Shown here piece after piece: positions 18,321-27,956 of a DNA stretch of 64,000 nt. Each line of letters starts with the position of its first letter. The first letter of the stretch is position 1. The DNA is from Paenibacillus sp. P25 (GTDB lineage: Bacteria > Bacillota > Bacilli > Paenibacillales > NBRC-103111). The DNA lies in NCBI GenBank assembly GCA_024704175.1, contig CP085629.1, forward strand, positions 1,798,001-1,862,000. Direction: 5' to 3'. The position numbers and the translations under genes were made by a program. The notes beneath the pieces are model-generated. The model had not been told where the DNA came from, searched no databases, and saw only the letters and a program-made list of their open reading frames with translations.

Positions 18321-19211
18321 GTGAACATCAAGTCTTATCACAAGCACTATCACCTGATGCTATTTCCGGGCATCGTCCTTCTGATCATTTTTCACGTGAT
18401 TCCAATGTTCGGGATTGTCATTGCCTTCCAGGATTTCCGGATCGGAAGGGGCATTCTCGGTTCGGAGTGGATCGGGCTGGAAAATTTCAAATATTTGTTT
18501 GAAATCCGGGACAGCGGAACGATCTTTTTCAATACGGTATTCATTTCCTTGTGTAAAATCGTCGCTCATCTGATCGTTCCGCTCGTATTCGCCGTGCTGC
18601 TGAACGAGGTCCGCCTCCTTGGGCTCAAACGGTGGGTGCAGACCATTGTGTATTTGCCCCACTTCCTGTCTTGGGTCATCCTGGCGGGAGTGATGATCGA
18701 CCTGTTCTCTTTGAACGGCATGATCAACCAGACGCTCAAAGCCGCGGGACTGGAGCCCATCATGTTCTTAGCCAGCAACCGCTGGTTTCCCGCCATCATC
18801 ATCGGCTCCGATATTTGGAAGGAATTCGGCTTCGCCGCCATCGTCTATCTCGCCGCCTTGGCGGGAATTAATCCTGCTCTCTATGAAGCGGCCGAAATCG
18901 ACGGCGCAGGGCGGATCCAGCAAATCCTGTACATTACGTCGCCGAGCCTGATGACTACAACGGTGCTGCTCGCCACACTGAGCATCGGCAACATCCTGAA
19001 CGCCGGATTCGATCAAATCTTTAATTTGTACAATCCGGTAGTGTACGAGTCCGGGGATATTATCGACACGTATGTATACCGCGTCGGTCTGGTCCAGGCG
19101 CAGTACGGCTTCGCGACCGCGGTCGGGCCGCTTAAATCCGTAATCGGCTTAATTCTGATCGTTCTGTCTTACCGGATCGCTTACAAATACGCGGGTTACC
19201 GCATCTTCTAA
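18321..19211 (+). CDS. Sugar ABC transporter permease, LplB type
   Basis: 296 residues with six predicted helices. The N-terminus YHLMLFPGIVLLIIFHVIPM and the region GLENFKYLF are typical of LplB/YteP permeases for oligo- or polysaccharides; the EAA loop is YEAAEIDGAGRIQQILYITS. GTG 18321 has TAAGGAGG 12 bp upstream. It works with the binding protein before it and the second permease after it. Substrate unknown; plant cell-wall oligosaccharides are typical for this group. Confidence 0.92.
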   Translation: MNIKSYHKHYHLMLFPGIVLLIIFHVIPMFGIVIAFQDFRIGRGILGSEWIGLENFKYLFEIRDSGTIFFNTVFISLCKIVAHLIVPLVFAVLLNEVRLLGLKRWVQTIVYLPHFLSWVILAGVMIDLFSLNGMINQTLKAAGLEPIMFLASNRWFPAIIIGSDIWKEFGFAAIVYLAALAGINPALYEAAEIDGAGRIQQILYITSPSLMTTTVLLATLSIGNILNAGFDQIFNLYNPVVYESGDIIDTYVYRVGLVQAQYGFATAVGPLKSVIGLILIVLSYRIAYKYAGYRIF

Positions 19212-19230
19212 GAGAGCGGGTGAGTACGCC

Positions 19231-20115
19231 ATGGTACGGAATAAAACGCTACCGGTCCGAATCGGCGAAACGGCTTTGATCCTGCTGATGATAGTGATTT
19301 CGCTGCTGTCGCTGGCGCCGGTGCTGCATACGGTTGCGGTGTCCTTCAGCAATAACTCGGCGGCGGCGGGAGGCCTTGTCAAATTTTGGCCGGTGGGCTT
19401 CAACTTCGCTTCCTATCATAAAATCATAGAAGAGCCCCATTTCATGAACTCCTTCTTCGTTTCGGTCAAGCGGGTGCTGCTCGGGGGCAGCGTGAACTTC
19501 GTTTTGACCGTGCTGATGGCCTACCCGCTGTCCCGAAGCAGCAAGGAGTTTCCGCTCCGCAATATCTATATGTGGTTTATGCTGTTTACGATGCTGTTCA
19601 GCGGCGGCGTGATTCCGCTTTATTTGACCGTGAAGACGCTCGGTCTGTTCAATTCGCTGTGGGCGCTGGTGCTGCCCGGAGCCGTTCCGGTCTTCAACGT
19701 CGTGCTGCTGATGAATTTCTTCCGCAATATGCCGAAGGAGCTGACCGATGCCGCGTATATCGACGGCGCCGGCCCCTGGTATATGCTGCTCCGGATTTTT
19801 CTGCCGCTGTCGCCGCCGTCGCTCGCCACCGTCACCCTGTTCAGCGTAGTCGGCCATTGGAATGCTTTTTTCGACGGCATGATCTTTATGCGCAGCACCG
19901 AGCATTACCCGCTGCAAACTTATATCCAGCGGCTCGTCGTGCAGCTGAACGTATCGGTGCTTGACTCCAGCCAGCAGGAGCTGCTCTCCAAAGTATCCGA
20001 CAAAACGCTGAACGCCGCCAAAATCGTCGTCTCGATGGTGCCGATCCTGGCCGTATATCCGTTCCTGCAAAAATATTTCATTCACGGCATCATGCTCGGA
20101 TCGGTCAAGGAATAA
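19231..20115 (+). CDS. Sugar ABC transporter permease, LplC/YtcP type
   Basis: 294 residues, six helices, EAA loop TDAAYIDGAGPWYMLLRIFL followed by the WNAFFDGMIF segment. The family signature SGGVIPLYLTVKTLGL, found in LplC/YtcP permeases, is present. It lies 19 bp after the LplB-type gene and completes the membrane part of the importer. The C-terminus KYFIHGIMLGSVKE is the usual family ending. Confidence 0.93.
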   Translation: MVRNKTLPVRIGETALILLMIVISLLSLAPVLHTVAVSFSNNSAAAGGLVKFWPVGFNFASYHKIIEEPHFMNSFFVSVKRVLLGGSVNFVLTVLMAYPLSRSSKEFPLRNIYMWFMLFTMLFSGGVIPLYLTVKTLGLFNSLWALVLPGAVPVFNVVLLMNFFRNMPKELTDAAYIDGAGPWYMLLRIFLPLSPPSLATVTLFSVVGHWNAFFDGMIFMRSTEHYPLQTYIQRLVVQLNVSVLDSSQQELLSKVSDKTLNAAKIVVSMVPILAVYPFLQKYFIHGIMLGSVKE

Positions 20116-20145
20116 AATAAAGCGTCCAGTCCCGGACCGGGGTCT

Positions 20146-20976
20146 TCACTTGTACGGCGCGATTCTCACCAGACCCGGTACGGTGCGGAACGTGTACCCT
20201 TCCCTGTGCAGCGTCCGAATCGTGTACGGAAGGGAGTCAACCGTATCCTGCAGGCTTTCCCCGACGCCTCCGGCGCTGTGCTGCAGGATAATGGATCCCG
20301 GGCGGACATGGGAGAGTATATTGATCGAGACCTGCACGGCGGTGAGCTTCGCCCAATCCAGGCTGTCGACGTTCCAAAAGACGATTTTATCCTTTAGCTT
20401 CATAATCTCCCGAATGACAGGTTCGTTTAATGCGCCATAGGGCGGACGGAACAGGGCGGGCCTTACTTTACCCAGCCGGAACATGATGTCATCCGTCCTC
20501 CGGATCTGGGCATCCACCTCGCGGATGGAGATTTTGGTCAGATTGGGATGATCCCAGGTATGATTTCCGGCAACATGGCCTTCTCTAAGTATTCGCTGGA
20601 AGACATGCGGATGCTGCTCGATCCGCTGCCCCACGCAGAAAAAGGTCGCTTTGACCCCTAACGATTTCAGCACATCGAGCACTTTCGGCGTCCACTCGTC
20701 ATCAGGTCCGTCGTCGAAAGTGAGAGCGACCTCTCTTCTCGCCGGGCCGTGAAGGATAATCTCATTCGGGAAGCGGCTGGCCCAATCGACATGCACGGTA
20801 TGGGGCGGGCGTTCTTCCGGCCGTTCCGGGCCTCCCGTATGCGGCGGAGCGACTCTTGGTTCTCTAAGCAGCATCGGATAGACCGGATAAGGAACGTAAG
20901 GTACGGGTAGACGGTAAAGCTGTGGATCCGCGTAGGGATGGGGTATAAAGAGGGGGCTATATCCCATCGGGTTCAT
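20146..20976 (-). CDS. Polysaccharide deacetylase (NodB homology domain)
   Basis: 276 residues. The NodB domain (about 80-270) has all five motifs: TFDDGPDDEWT with the catalytic and metal Asp pair, HTWDHPNL with the metal histidines, FRPPYGALN, the WNVDSLDW segment and the late ILQHSAGG. It removes N-acetyl groups from glycans such as peptidoglycan or chitin oligomers. The N-terminal 75 residues are rich in Pro and Tyr with no signal peptide, an unusual leader for an enzyme of the wall. ATG 20976 is preceded by TGAGGTGATGAC. Confidence 0.92.
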   Translation of the reverse strand: MNPMGYSPLFIPHPYADPQLYRLPVPYVPYPVYPMLLREPRVAPPHTGGPERPEERPPHTVHVDWASRFPNEIILHGPARREVALTFDDGPDDEWTPKVLDVLKSLGVKATFFCVGQRIEQHPHVFQRILREGHVAGNHTWDHPNLTKISIREVDAQIRRTDDIMFRLGKVRPALFRPPYGALNEPVIREIMKLKDKIVFWNVDSLDWAKLTAVQVSINILSHVRPGSIILQHSAGGVGESLQDTVDSLPYTIRTLHREGYTFRTVPGLVRIAPYK

Positions 20977-21041
20977 GTCATCACCTCATTTTTTAACAGT
21001 CAACTCATCATATGAAAGGCGATGTCAATGGGTTCGTGTCC

Positions 21042-21430
21042 CTATGGAGCGATGATTTCATTTATAAATTCGATGGGTTTGGATAACGTTTTCTTCACCG
21101 GGCAGTTCGCTACTTTGTTCAAGACGATTCGTTTGACGTCTTCATCCAGTTCTCCTTGGATATCGATTCGGTAGTTGAAGACGGTCGCCGCTTCGTCCCT
21201 TCGGTCCAACTCCACCTGCACGGTAACGCCATCGTAAGGCGCCTTCATGGAATCCAATACCATTCGTGCGGTAATGTTCAAGCAAGCGGCATAGCCGGCC
21301 TCGATCAGATCATGCGGCCTGAAACCGTTTCCGCTTCCCCTTTATCCTCGGTTACATCTGCAAAAATGCTCTTCTTTCCGTTAAAAATCTCCGTAAGGTA
21401 AGCTTCGCTGCCGCTTCTTGCGGTTACCAT
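21042..21430 (-). pseudogene. OsmC-family protein, one frameshift
   Basis: About 129 residues after repair. OsmC/Ohr-type proteins detoxify organic hydroperoxides through two cysteines. Here YAACLNITARMVLDS carries the first Cys and NCPVKKTLSKP the second, as in the YhfA-like subgroup. The start part (ARSGSEAYLTEIFNGKKS) is in another frame; the break is near 21320-21330 and equals one lost base. A possible GTG start at 21436 is an alternative to ATG 21430. Probably intact in the organism. Confidence 0.75.
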
Positions 21431-21605
21431 TTCCACTCATCTCCTCGTCTAATAATCCCAACCCTTTCTCTGATTATCCCGTGGTCAACTTTATTAGTAA
21501 AATATATAGAAACAATAATGATAATAGGTATCGTCTATGAATGTTGGGTGTTTTAGGAAAAGCTGTGCCTCCTCCGGGCGACTTGTGATAAAATAGCATT
21601 GAATT

Positions 21606-21626
21606 CCTGCGGAAGCCGTCCGCAGG
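21606..21626 (+). other. Hairpin in the topB leader
   Basis: CCTGCGGA, AGCCG loop, TCCGCAGG: a perfect 8-bp stem 56 bp before the topB start, with no T-run. It may affect mRNA stability or be an operator. Confidence 0.4.
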
Positions 21627-21681
21627 ATGTTCGTCCCGGGAAGGGAATCCGAGCAAGGCCACGGCAGGAGAGGAAGAATCT

Positions 21682-24085
21682 ATGAAAACGCTCGTTATCG
21701 CGGAAAAACCGGACATGGGGCGCAACATCGCCGCGGCGATCGACCCGAAAGCGAAGAATCACCGAACGTATATTGAAGGGGAGCAGTACATCATCACTTG
21801 GGCGATCGGCCATCTGATCGGACTTGCGGAGCCGGATGCTTACGATGAACGATATAAACGATGGAATTTCGGCGATCTGCCGATCATTCCCGAGCAGTTC
21901 AAGCTGGTTCCGAACCCGAAAACGAAGGACCAGCTGAAGGTTATCGCCGAGCTTGCTAAGCGAAGTTCCGCACTTATCAATGCCTGCGACGCCGGGCGGG
22001 AAGGGCAGCATATCTTCTCGCTGATCCAGCGGCATCTGAAGCTGAAGCGACCGGTGAAGCGGCTGTGGATCTCCGATCTGACGCCGGAGACGATCCGGCG
22101 GGGCTTCGCGGAGCTGAAGGAAGGAGCCGAGTTCGAGAATTTGACCCGGGCAGCCAAAGCCCGCAGCGAAGCGGATTGGCTGATCGGTATGAACGGCTCG
22201 CGCGCTTTTACAACGAAGCACAATGAACTGCTGTCGGTGGGCCGGGTGCAAACGCCGGTGCTGGCGCTGCTCTACGACCGGCAAAAAGAAATCGAAGCCT
22301 TCCAGTCGAACAAATACTTCGAGGTGGAAGCCTGGTTTACGCAGGGAGAGACGCGGTACCGGGGCATGTGGCAGGGCGAGAAGCTGACGGACGGGGAGAA
22401 GGCCGGGGCGCTGGCCGCCAAGGTCAAGGACAAGCCCGGGCGCATCGCGGAGTACGAGGTGAAGGATACGAAGGAGTATCCTTTCAAGCTGTACGACCTG
22501 ACGTTGCTGCAGCGGGAGGCGAACGCGAAGTTCGGCTTCTCCGCCAAGAAGACGCTGGATCTCGCACAGGCGCTGTATGAGAAGCATAAGGTTATCAGCT
22601 ATCCGAGGACGAATTCGAACTATGTAAACGAGCAAAATATCCCCGAAATGCACCGGGCGCTCGATCAGCTCGGCCGGACGGAATACGCTTCGTTCGTGGA
22701 GCAGGCGGACAGGCGGCTTGTGCATAAAAATAACAAAGCGGTCTGCAATCCGGCCAAGGTGGAGGACCACCATGCCATCCTTCCTACGCATAAGATCGCT
22801 TCAGGTCTTACACCGGAGGAGCAGAAGCTGTACGACCTGATCGTGCGGCGGTTTTTGTCGCATTTTTATCCGGCGGCGACCTATAAGGTGCATTCCATCC
22901 TCACGGTGTGCGAGGAGGAGACGTTCAAGAGCAGCGTGAAGCAGCCGCTGTCTCCCGGCTGGAAGGTGCTGTACGCGGACGCCAAGAAGGAGAAGCCGTC
23001 CCGGGGCCGCGGCAAGGCCGACAAAGAGAAGGACGCCCAGGACGCCGACGAACCGGCGGAGGAGGAGATCAGCACGCCGTTCTCGCTGAACGCGCAGGAG
23101 GGTGTCCACTGTGCGGAGAGCGCCGCGAAGGAGAAGGAGACGCGACCGCCGAAGGCCTATACGGAAGGCACGCCGCTGAAGGCGATGGAAAGCGCCGGCA
23201 AGCAGATCGAGGACGAGGAGCTCCGTGATGCGATGAAGGATTCGGGCCTCGGCACGCCGGCCACGCGGGCGGCGGTCATCGAGCGGCTGAAGCACGTCGG
23301 CTACGTGACGATGCAGGGGAAGCGGATTGCGATCACGCAGAAGGGCCGCACGGCCGTTGAGCTGATCCGCGGCGCGGGCGTCGAGTCGCTTACCTCGCCC
23401 GAGATGACCGGGCATTGGGAGCGGCGGCTGAACGAGATCGCCCGCGGCTCCGCCTCCGACGAGACGTTCATGCAGAACGTCAAGAAGTTCGCCGCCCTGA
23501 TCGTCGAGAAGGTGCGGCACCAGGCGCGCGCGTCGAAGCAGGCTTTCGAGGGCGATGAGCCCTCGAAAGGCGCGGGACGGCGCAAGCGCGCAGGCGCGGG
23601 CGCAGCCGGCGGCGAAGCGAAGCCGCGCGGCAGGCGCAGGGCCGCCGCGGCGGAGCCCGGCGGCGACACGCCGGCGCAGCCGGCGCCGGCACGGCGCGCG
23701 AAGGCGCAGGTCGCCGCCGCAGCGGAGCAGGTCGCCGCCGCAGCTGGAGCAGGCGGCTGCGCCGGAAGCGCCGCGGCCCGTGCCGGCGGCGCTGGCGCCA
23801 TGCCCGCGCGCGGGCCGCGGCGGGCGCATCATCGCCGGGCGGCGCGGCTACGGTCGCAGCGAGTACAAAGCCGGTCGCGGCTTTGTGATCTGGAAGGACA
23901 GCTTCGGCGCCTCGCTGACGGAAGCGACCGTCCGCTATTTGCTCCAGCACGGTCGGACGGCGCTGATGCAGCTGAAGGACGAAGACGGGCGACCGCTTCA
24001 GGCCCGAATCGTCCTGAAGGATAAGAATACCGGGAAGCTGGAGCTTGAACCGGTGACGGCATCGTCGTCCCGGGCCCATTCCTGA
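21682..24085 (+). pseudogene. topB: DNA topoisomerase III, one frameshift in a GC-rich linker
   Basis: About 800 residues after repair. Type IA topoisomerase: TOPRIM domain with AEKPDMGR at the start and DAGREG near 110, the catalytic Tyr307 in SYPRTNS, and GLGTPATRA later. It relaxes negative supercoils and resolves recombination and replication intermediates. After residue 625 comes an Ala/Arg/Gly-rich linker, then a C-terminal domain (GGRIIAGRRGYG, FVIWKDSFG) read in another frame. The break is pinpointed to an extra T at 23745 inside a tandem repeat. The C-terminal zinc ribbon has lost most cysteines (GYGR and AGRG where the family has Cys). Confidence 0.88.
23707..23749 (+). repeat. Two-copy tandem repeat, 21 and 22 bp, in topB
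   Basis: Copy one (23707-23727) and copy two (23728-23749) are identical except that copy two has an additional T at 23745. Removing that T restores the frame into the topB C-terminal domain. Each copy encodes QVAAAAE. Confidence 0.8.
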
Positions 24086-24105
24086 AAGAGGGGTTGAAGG
24101 TTTCA

Positions 24106-24522
24106 ATGCCTAATGAAATTCCTTTGCCTTATGTCCGCACCAACCAGGCGGGCATCGTACTGCTGGTGCTGCTGGCCATTCTGCTTCGCCAGCCGGCGAT
24201 AATCGCCGCCTTGTGGGCAATTCAAGTGATGAATCTTTGGCAGGGCGTCCGGGCCAACGTGTTCGTGATGCTTGCCGCGCCGGCGCTGCGGAACCGAATC
24301 GCAGGCGCACCCACCGAAGCCCGCGAGCTGCAGCGCTTCAACAATTCGATCGCGGTCATCCTGCTGACCTTGTCGCTTCTGTTCTTCTGGCTTGATCCGA
24401 GCGGACCGGCAGGATACATTCTGGCCGGTCTGGTCGGTGCGGCCGCGCTGTCGGCCATTTGCGGCTACTGCATCGGCTGCACGCTGTATTATCAGTTCAA
24501 ACGGCTGCGCCGCCGCCGTTAA
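24106..24522 (+). CDS. DUF4395-like membrane protein
   Basis: 138 residues. Two hydrophobic hairpins and a C-terminal CGYCIGCTLYYQF motif, whose paired cysteines are typical of DUF4395. Members are often encoded with thiol-redox proteins; role unknown. I prefer ATG 24106 (GAAGG 6 bp before) to TTG 24094. It follows topB by 20 bp and ends in a strong terminator, so it may be cotranscribed with topB. Confidence 0.75.
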   Translation: MPNEIPLPYVRTNQAGIVLLVLLAILLRQPAIIAALWAIQVMNLWQGVRANVFVMLAAPALRNRIAGAPTEARELQRFNNSIAVILLTLSLLFFWLDPSGPAGYILAGLVGAAALSAICGYCIGCTLYYQFKRLRRRR

Positions 24523-24535
24523 TCGTTCTACAACG

Positions 24536-24602
24536 AAAGAAGCACCCATTAGCCGCGTACGGGCTTGTGAACGTCCGCGCGGCGCAGGGTGCTTCTTTTT
24601 TT
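24536..24602 (+). terminator. Terminator after the DUF4395 gene
   Basis: GAAGCACCC and GGGTGCTTC form a perfect outer stem followed by TTTTTTT. The A-run before the stem lets it act on the minus strand as well, where the hemolysin III-type gene ends 5 bp away. Confidence 0.85.
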
Positions 24603-24606
24603 GACT

Positions 24607-25251
24607 TCAGACCGGAAGTACGTAGAAATAGACGGCGGTAAAATGACAAATGCTCCCGGCCAGGACGAACGTGTGCCAGATCGCATGGTGATACGGAATT
24701 TTCCGCCACAGGTAAAAGATCGTTCCGAACGTGTACAGCACGCCGCCGGTGACGAGCCAGCGGATCCCGGGCTCCGGCAGCTGCCGCTGCAGCGGCTGGA
24801 AGGCGAAGAGGATCATCCAGCCCATAGCGATGTAAAACAGGGTGGAGAGCAGATTGAACCTTTTCACAAAGAATAGCTTGAAAATCACACCAGCGAGCGC
24901 AAGGCCCCACACAATGCCGAACAGGCTCCAGCCGAGCGGCCCCCTCAGAGTCACGAGCAGGAAGGGCGTATAAGTGCCGGCAATCAGCAAATAAATCGCC
25001 GCGTGATCCATGATTTCGAACAGGTCGATCCATTTTTCCTGACGGGCGCTGTGCAGCAGGGTAGAGCAGACGTACAACAAGATGAGCGACACGCCGAACA
25101 CGGAAAAGCTGATCACGTGCCAAACGGTTCCGCTGCTCAGCGAATGAATGAGCAGCAGCACGAGTGCGGCTATGCTGAGGACCGCCCCGATGCCGTGGCT
25201 GATGGCGTTCGCGCGTTCTTCCTTCCAGGATGAAGTGGTGATGGCAATCAA
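24607..25251 (-). CDS. Hemolysin III family (TrhA/PAQR) membrane protein
   Basis: 214 residues, seven predicted helices. Signature elements: NAISHGIGAVLSIAAL, STLLHSARQEKW, EIMDHAAIYLLIAGTYTPF and the late HTFVLAGSICHFTAVYFYV with the conserved metal-binding histidines. Despite the name these proteins are linked to membrane energetics and fluidity homeostasis rather than proven haemolysis. The start is uncertain: TTG 25251 touches the GGAG. Convergent with the DUF4395 gene across a shared terminator. Confidence 0.9.
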   Translation of the reverse strand: MIAITTSSWKEERANAISHGIGAVLSIAALVLLLIHSLSSGTVWHVISFSVFGVSLILLYVCSTLLHSARQEKWIDLFEIMDHAAIYLLIAGTYTPFLLVTLRGPLGWSLFGIVWGLALAGVIFKLFFVKRFNLLSTLFYIAMGWMILFAFQPLQRQLPEPGIRWLVTGGVLYTFGTIFYLWRKIPYHHAIWHTFVLAGSICHFTAVYFYVLPV

Positions 25252-25356
25252 CTCCTTCGGGTGGGAATGATAGATAGTTTTTCCAAACGGATGCCGGTTA
25301 TGTAAGCTGGAAAGTTATCTATCATTGTACACCTTCTCCGAAGAAATGACCAATGT

Positions 25357-26685
25357 TCAATAGAGGTCGGGCACTTCGAAGACGCTGTCCGCGGGCGTTT
25401 CATTGCATGGCTGATTCGGCAGAAGCCATAAGGAGGGCGTATCCCGGATGGTCTTCACCCGGATCGACAAACCTTTGGCCGGGAATGCTTCGGCCCTTAG
25501 AATGGCGCGGTTCCCGTCCACCTTCACCGCCTGCAAGGCCGGCTCCAGCTTCCGGCCGCTTTCGTAGCATGTGTAATTGCGGGAATCGGCCGCCGTTTCC
25601 GGGTCGATCCGTTTGCTGAACTCGAGCAGAATCCGGCCGGCCCCTTGCCTCTCGGCCCTAACCGGAACAGGGGGCTCCGTATACATATAATGACCGATAT
25701 GGTATTCATACGCCGTCCACATCGCATAGCCCAGCTCGCCGGTCGCCGCGGCAAACCGCCGAAGCCACTCCCGGCTGCGCCGGATCGGACGGATCGATCC
25801 GATATCGGCCTGCAGGCCAAGCGGAAGGGAGGGGTGGGATGCGCGGATCTGGTCGATGAAGGGGCGGTAGGCTTTGGCATAATCCGGCGCCAGCTTCGCA
25901 CGCATCCAGTCCGGCCAGTGCGTCTGCACCACGTGCAGATCGGGACGGACCGTACGGATCATCTCGGCCGCATCGATTCCCTGCTCCTCCCGCACCCGGC
26001 TCAACGCATCCCTCGCGTTCACGGCCACAGACCAGGTCGCTACGCGAATATCCGGCTTGGTCTCGCGAACACCCCCGGCACCGTTGATCAGCTCGTTCAG
26101 GAAGCCGTTCACGGCTTGAACCCGAAACTCGATCCATAGCAAGTACCGCCCGACGTCCTTTTTATAATAGTAAGGGGAGGAACGGTAGCGGAATTCCGGC
26201 ATTTCACCCCCGCTGAACCGCCTGAACGCCGCCCTGGCAAAAGGCCCGACATCTCCGTAAACACCGGTCTGCAGGCCGTTCCATTCGGGGAAGTACGGCT
26301 CCGCAATCTCCACACCGTTAAAAGGCACCGTCCGAATCAGCCCGGCCAACGCTTGCTTCTTCCATGTGATGTACCTGTGGCTGAACGGGGAGAGCCGGAA
26401 GAAGCCGTCCTGTACGGGCTTCAGCAGCGTCATCTGCCATTCCGGCCAGTCCGCGGGGAGGTGGGAGGTGCTGTACACGCCGTTGCCGAGTACCATCGCC
26501 CAAACCTGCATGCCTCTGGCGCGCATGGCCTCGACCAGCCGCCGGTTCACTTTCCCCTCGTCGGTTACGAAATAGCGTACGGTCCGGTAGCCGGCGAGCT
26601 CCAGCTCGGACGCAACGCTTTCTTCGGAACGGTTCAAATAATACGCAAAGGAAGGATCGATTTGGATCGTGGGCTGTGCGTTCAT
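25357..26685 (-). CDS. TIM-barrel-like protein, putative glycoside hydrolase, unknown substrate
   Basis: 442 residues, no signal peptide. The order of strands (YRTVRYFVTDEGKVN, MQVWAMVLGNG, FNGVEIAEPYFPEWNG, IRVATWSVAVN, LHVVQTHWPDW, LGLQADIGS, YAMWTAYEYHIG) suggests a barrel with acidic residues at strand ends, as in glycoside hydrolases. A C-terminal beta domain follows after about 345 (VRAERQGAGRILLEFSKRID). I do not recognise a CAZy family. ATG 26685 has AGGAGG nearby. Confidence 0.6.
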   Translation of the reverse strand: MNAQPTIQIDPSFAYYLNRSEESVASELELAGYRTVRYFVTDEGKVNRRLVEAMRARGMQVWAMVLGNGVYSTSHLPADWPEWQMTLLKPVQDGFFRLSPFSHRYITWKKQALAGLIRTVPFNGVEIAEPYFPEWNGLQTGVYGDVGPFARAAFRRFSGGEMPEFRYRSSPYYYKKDVGRYLLWIEFRVQAVNGFLNELINGAGGVRETKPDIRVATWSVAVNARDALSRVREEQGIDAAEMIRTVRPDLHVVQTHWPDWMRAKLAPDYAKAYRPFIDQIRASHPSLPLGLQADIGSIRPIRRSREWLRRFAAATGELGYAMWTAYEYHIGHYMYTEPPVPVRAERQGAGRILLEFSKRIDPETAADSRNYTCYESGRKLEPALQAVKVDGNRAILRAEAFPAKGLSIRVKTIRDTPSLWLLPNQPCNETPADSVFEVPDLY

Positions 26686-26767
26686 GGCCGGGCCTCCTGT
26701 CTTATACAGCTTCGCTTCTTATTCATAATGTATTGTAGCAGGCGGGAGGCTCATACGCATTTCGTAT

Positions 26768-26788
26768 TAATCGTAATAATTACATATA
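26768..26788. promoter_or_regulatory. Zur-box-like operator upstream of the CobW-type gene
   Basis: The central AATCGTAATAATTAC matches the Bacillus Zur consensus (AAATCGTAATNATTACGATTT) at about 15 of 20 informative positions. It abuts the -35 element of a good promoter, so Zur binding with zinc should block transcription. Confidence 0.7.
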
Positions 26789-26789
26789 A

Positions 26790-26819
26790 TTGACAGCCGG
26801 CCGCGCTTGGACGTACAAT
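26790..26819 (+). promoter_or_regulatory. SigA-type promoter of the CobW-type gene
   Basis: TTGACA (26790-26795), 18-bp spacer, TACAAT (26814-26819). It directly follows the Zur-like site. Confidence 0.7.
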
Positions 26820-26868
26820 TTAGGTAGCGGCTCTCCGCGAATAGAACGAACAGAAAGCGGTGGCTTAA

Positions 26869-27930
26869 ATGAAACCGATCGTACCCGTACACATTTTATC
26901 CGGTTTTCTGGGCAGCGGGAAAACGACGCTGCTCACCCGGGCTCTGGATTATTATAAAGCGCAGGACAAAGTGCCGGCCGTGCTGATGAATGAGCTGGGG
27001 GAAGTCAATTTGGACGGCATGCTGGTGGGCGGCGAGGTTCCGATGGCGGAAATGCTGGGCGGCTGCATTTGCTGCACGATCCGCGGAGATCTCGGTCTTG
27101 AACTGAAGGAGCTGGTGGAGACCCACCGGCCCGATGTCGTCTTCGTGGAATGCACCGGAGCGGCCAATCCGATCGAAATTCTCGATGGCGTGACGGACGC
27201 TTCCCTGCTGACCGAGATGGAGCTGCGCTCCGTCATTACCGTGGTCGATGCCGGCCAACTGTCCGAGCGAGCGGCGCAGCCGAAAGGGAGAACGTACCGG
27301 CTGATGGAGGATCAGATCCGCTGCGCTACCGTCATCCTTTTGAATAAGAGCGATCTGGTTCCGCCGGAGGAGCTGGCGAAGCTGGAGCAGTCCATCCGCG
27401 AGCTGAACCCGTCGGCACCGATTCACGTGACCGTACGCTGTGAAATCGACTATACGCTGTTCGACCGGCTGGATGCGGGAGGAAGCGTGACGCCGCCCGC
27501 GGATGGGGCTGGCCTTTCATGCGGCTGCACGGAGCCGGGCTGCAGTCACGACCATGAGCATCACCATGCCGGGGAACACGTGCATGACCATGCTCGCAGC
27601 CATTCGCACGATCATGCCCAGCCGGGCTCGCTTCATCCGACTCACGAGCATGTGATGGTGCATACCCATTATTTCAGCGGTCCCATTGACAGCGAACGGT
27701 TCGAGGAGCTGATCGGCCGCCTGCCGAAAGAGATTTACCGGGCCAAAGGAATTCTTCGCTTCACCGATACATCGACACCGTTCCTGTTCCAGTATGCTTA
27801 CCGGGAGGCCGATTTTATGAAGATCACGCCACAGAGCGAAGTGCCGAGCGTAGCCGTTTTTATCGGGGAGCATTTTGACAAAACCGCGCTGGCCGCGGAA
27901 CTCGAGGAGCTGGAGAAGCAGACGTCTTGA
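26869..27930 (+). CDS. CobW/COG0523 GTPase, zinc metallochaperone (YciC/ZigA-like)
   Basis: 353 residues. P-loop GFLGSGKTT (12-20), the metal-binding GGCICC, NKSD for guanine and a C-terminal CobW domain. Between them is a stretch rich in His with Cys (CGCTEPGCSHDHEHHHAGEH), able to bind several zinc ions. G3E GTPases of this type are thought to hand zinc to client enzymes when zinc is scarce. The gene has a Zur-like operator in its promoter and a zur gene downstream, so zinc is the likely metal. The HCO3-/Mg2+-type or cobalamin-related CobW roles fit the context less well. Confidence 0.88.
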   Translation: MKPIVPVHILSGFLGSGKTTLLTRALDYYKAQDKVPAVLMNELGEVNLDGMLVGGEVPMAEMLGGCICCTIRGDLGLELKELVETHRPDVVFVECTGAANPIEILDGVTDASLLTEMELRSVITVVDAGQLSERAAQPKGRTYRLMEDQIRCATVILLNKSDLVPPEELAKLEQSIRELNPSAPIHVTVRCEIDYTLFDRLDAGGSVTPPADGAGLSCGCTEPGCSHDHEHHHAGEHVHDHARSHSHDHAQPGSLHPTHEHVMVHTHYFSGPIDSERFEELIGRLPKEIYRAKGILRFTDTSTPFLFQYAYREADFMKITPQSEVPSVAVFIGEHFDKTALAAELEELEKQTS

Positions 27931-27956
27931 TTTCGGGAGTAAATTCCTGCATTATT

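Noticed and set aside
21553..22791. 412-codon minus-strand open frame opposite topB
   Set aside because: Shadow of the topoisomerase III coding strand, low-complexity and without RBS.
22801..23832. 343-codon minus-strand open frame opposite the topB linker
   Set aside because: Arg/Ala-rich product caused by high GC at the third codon position of topB.
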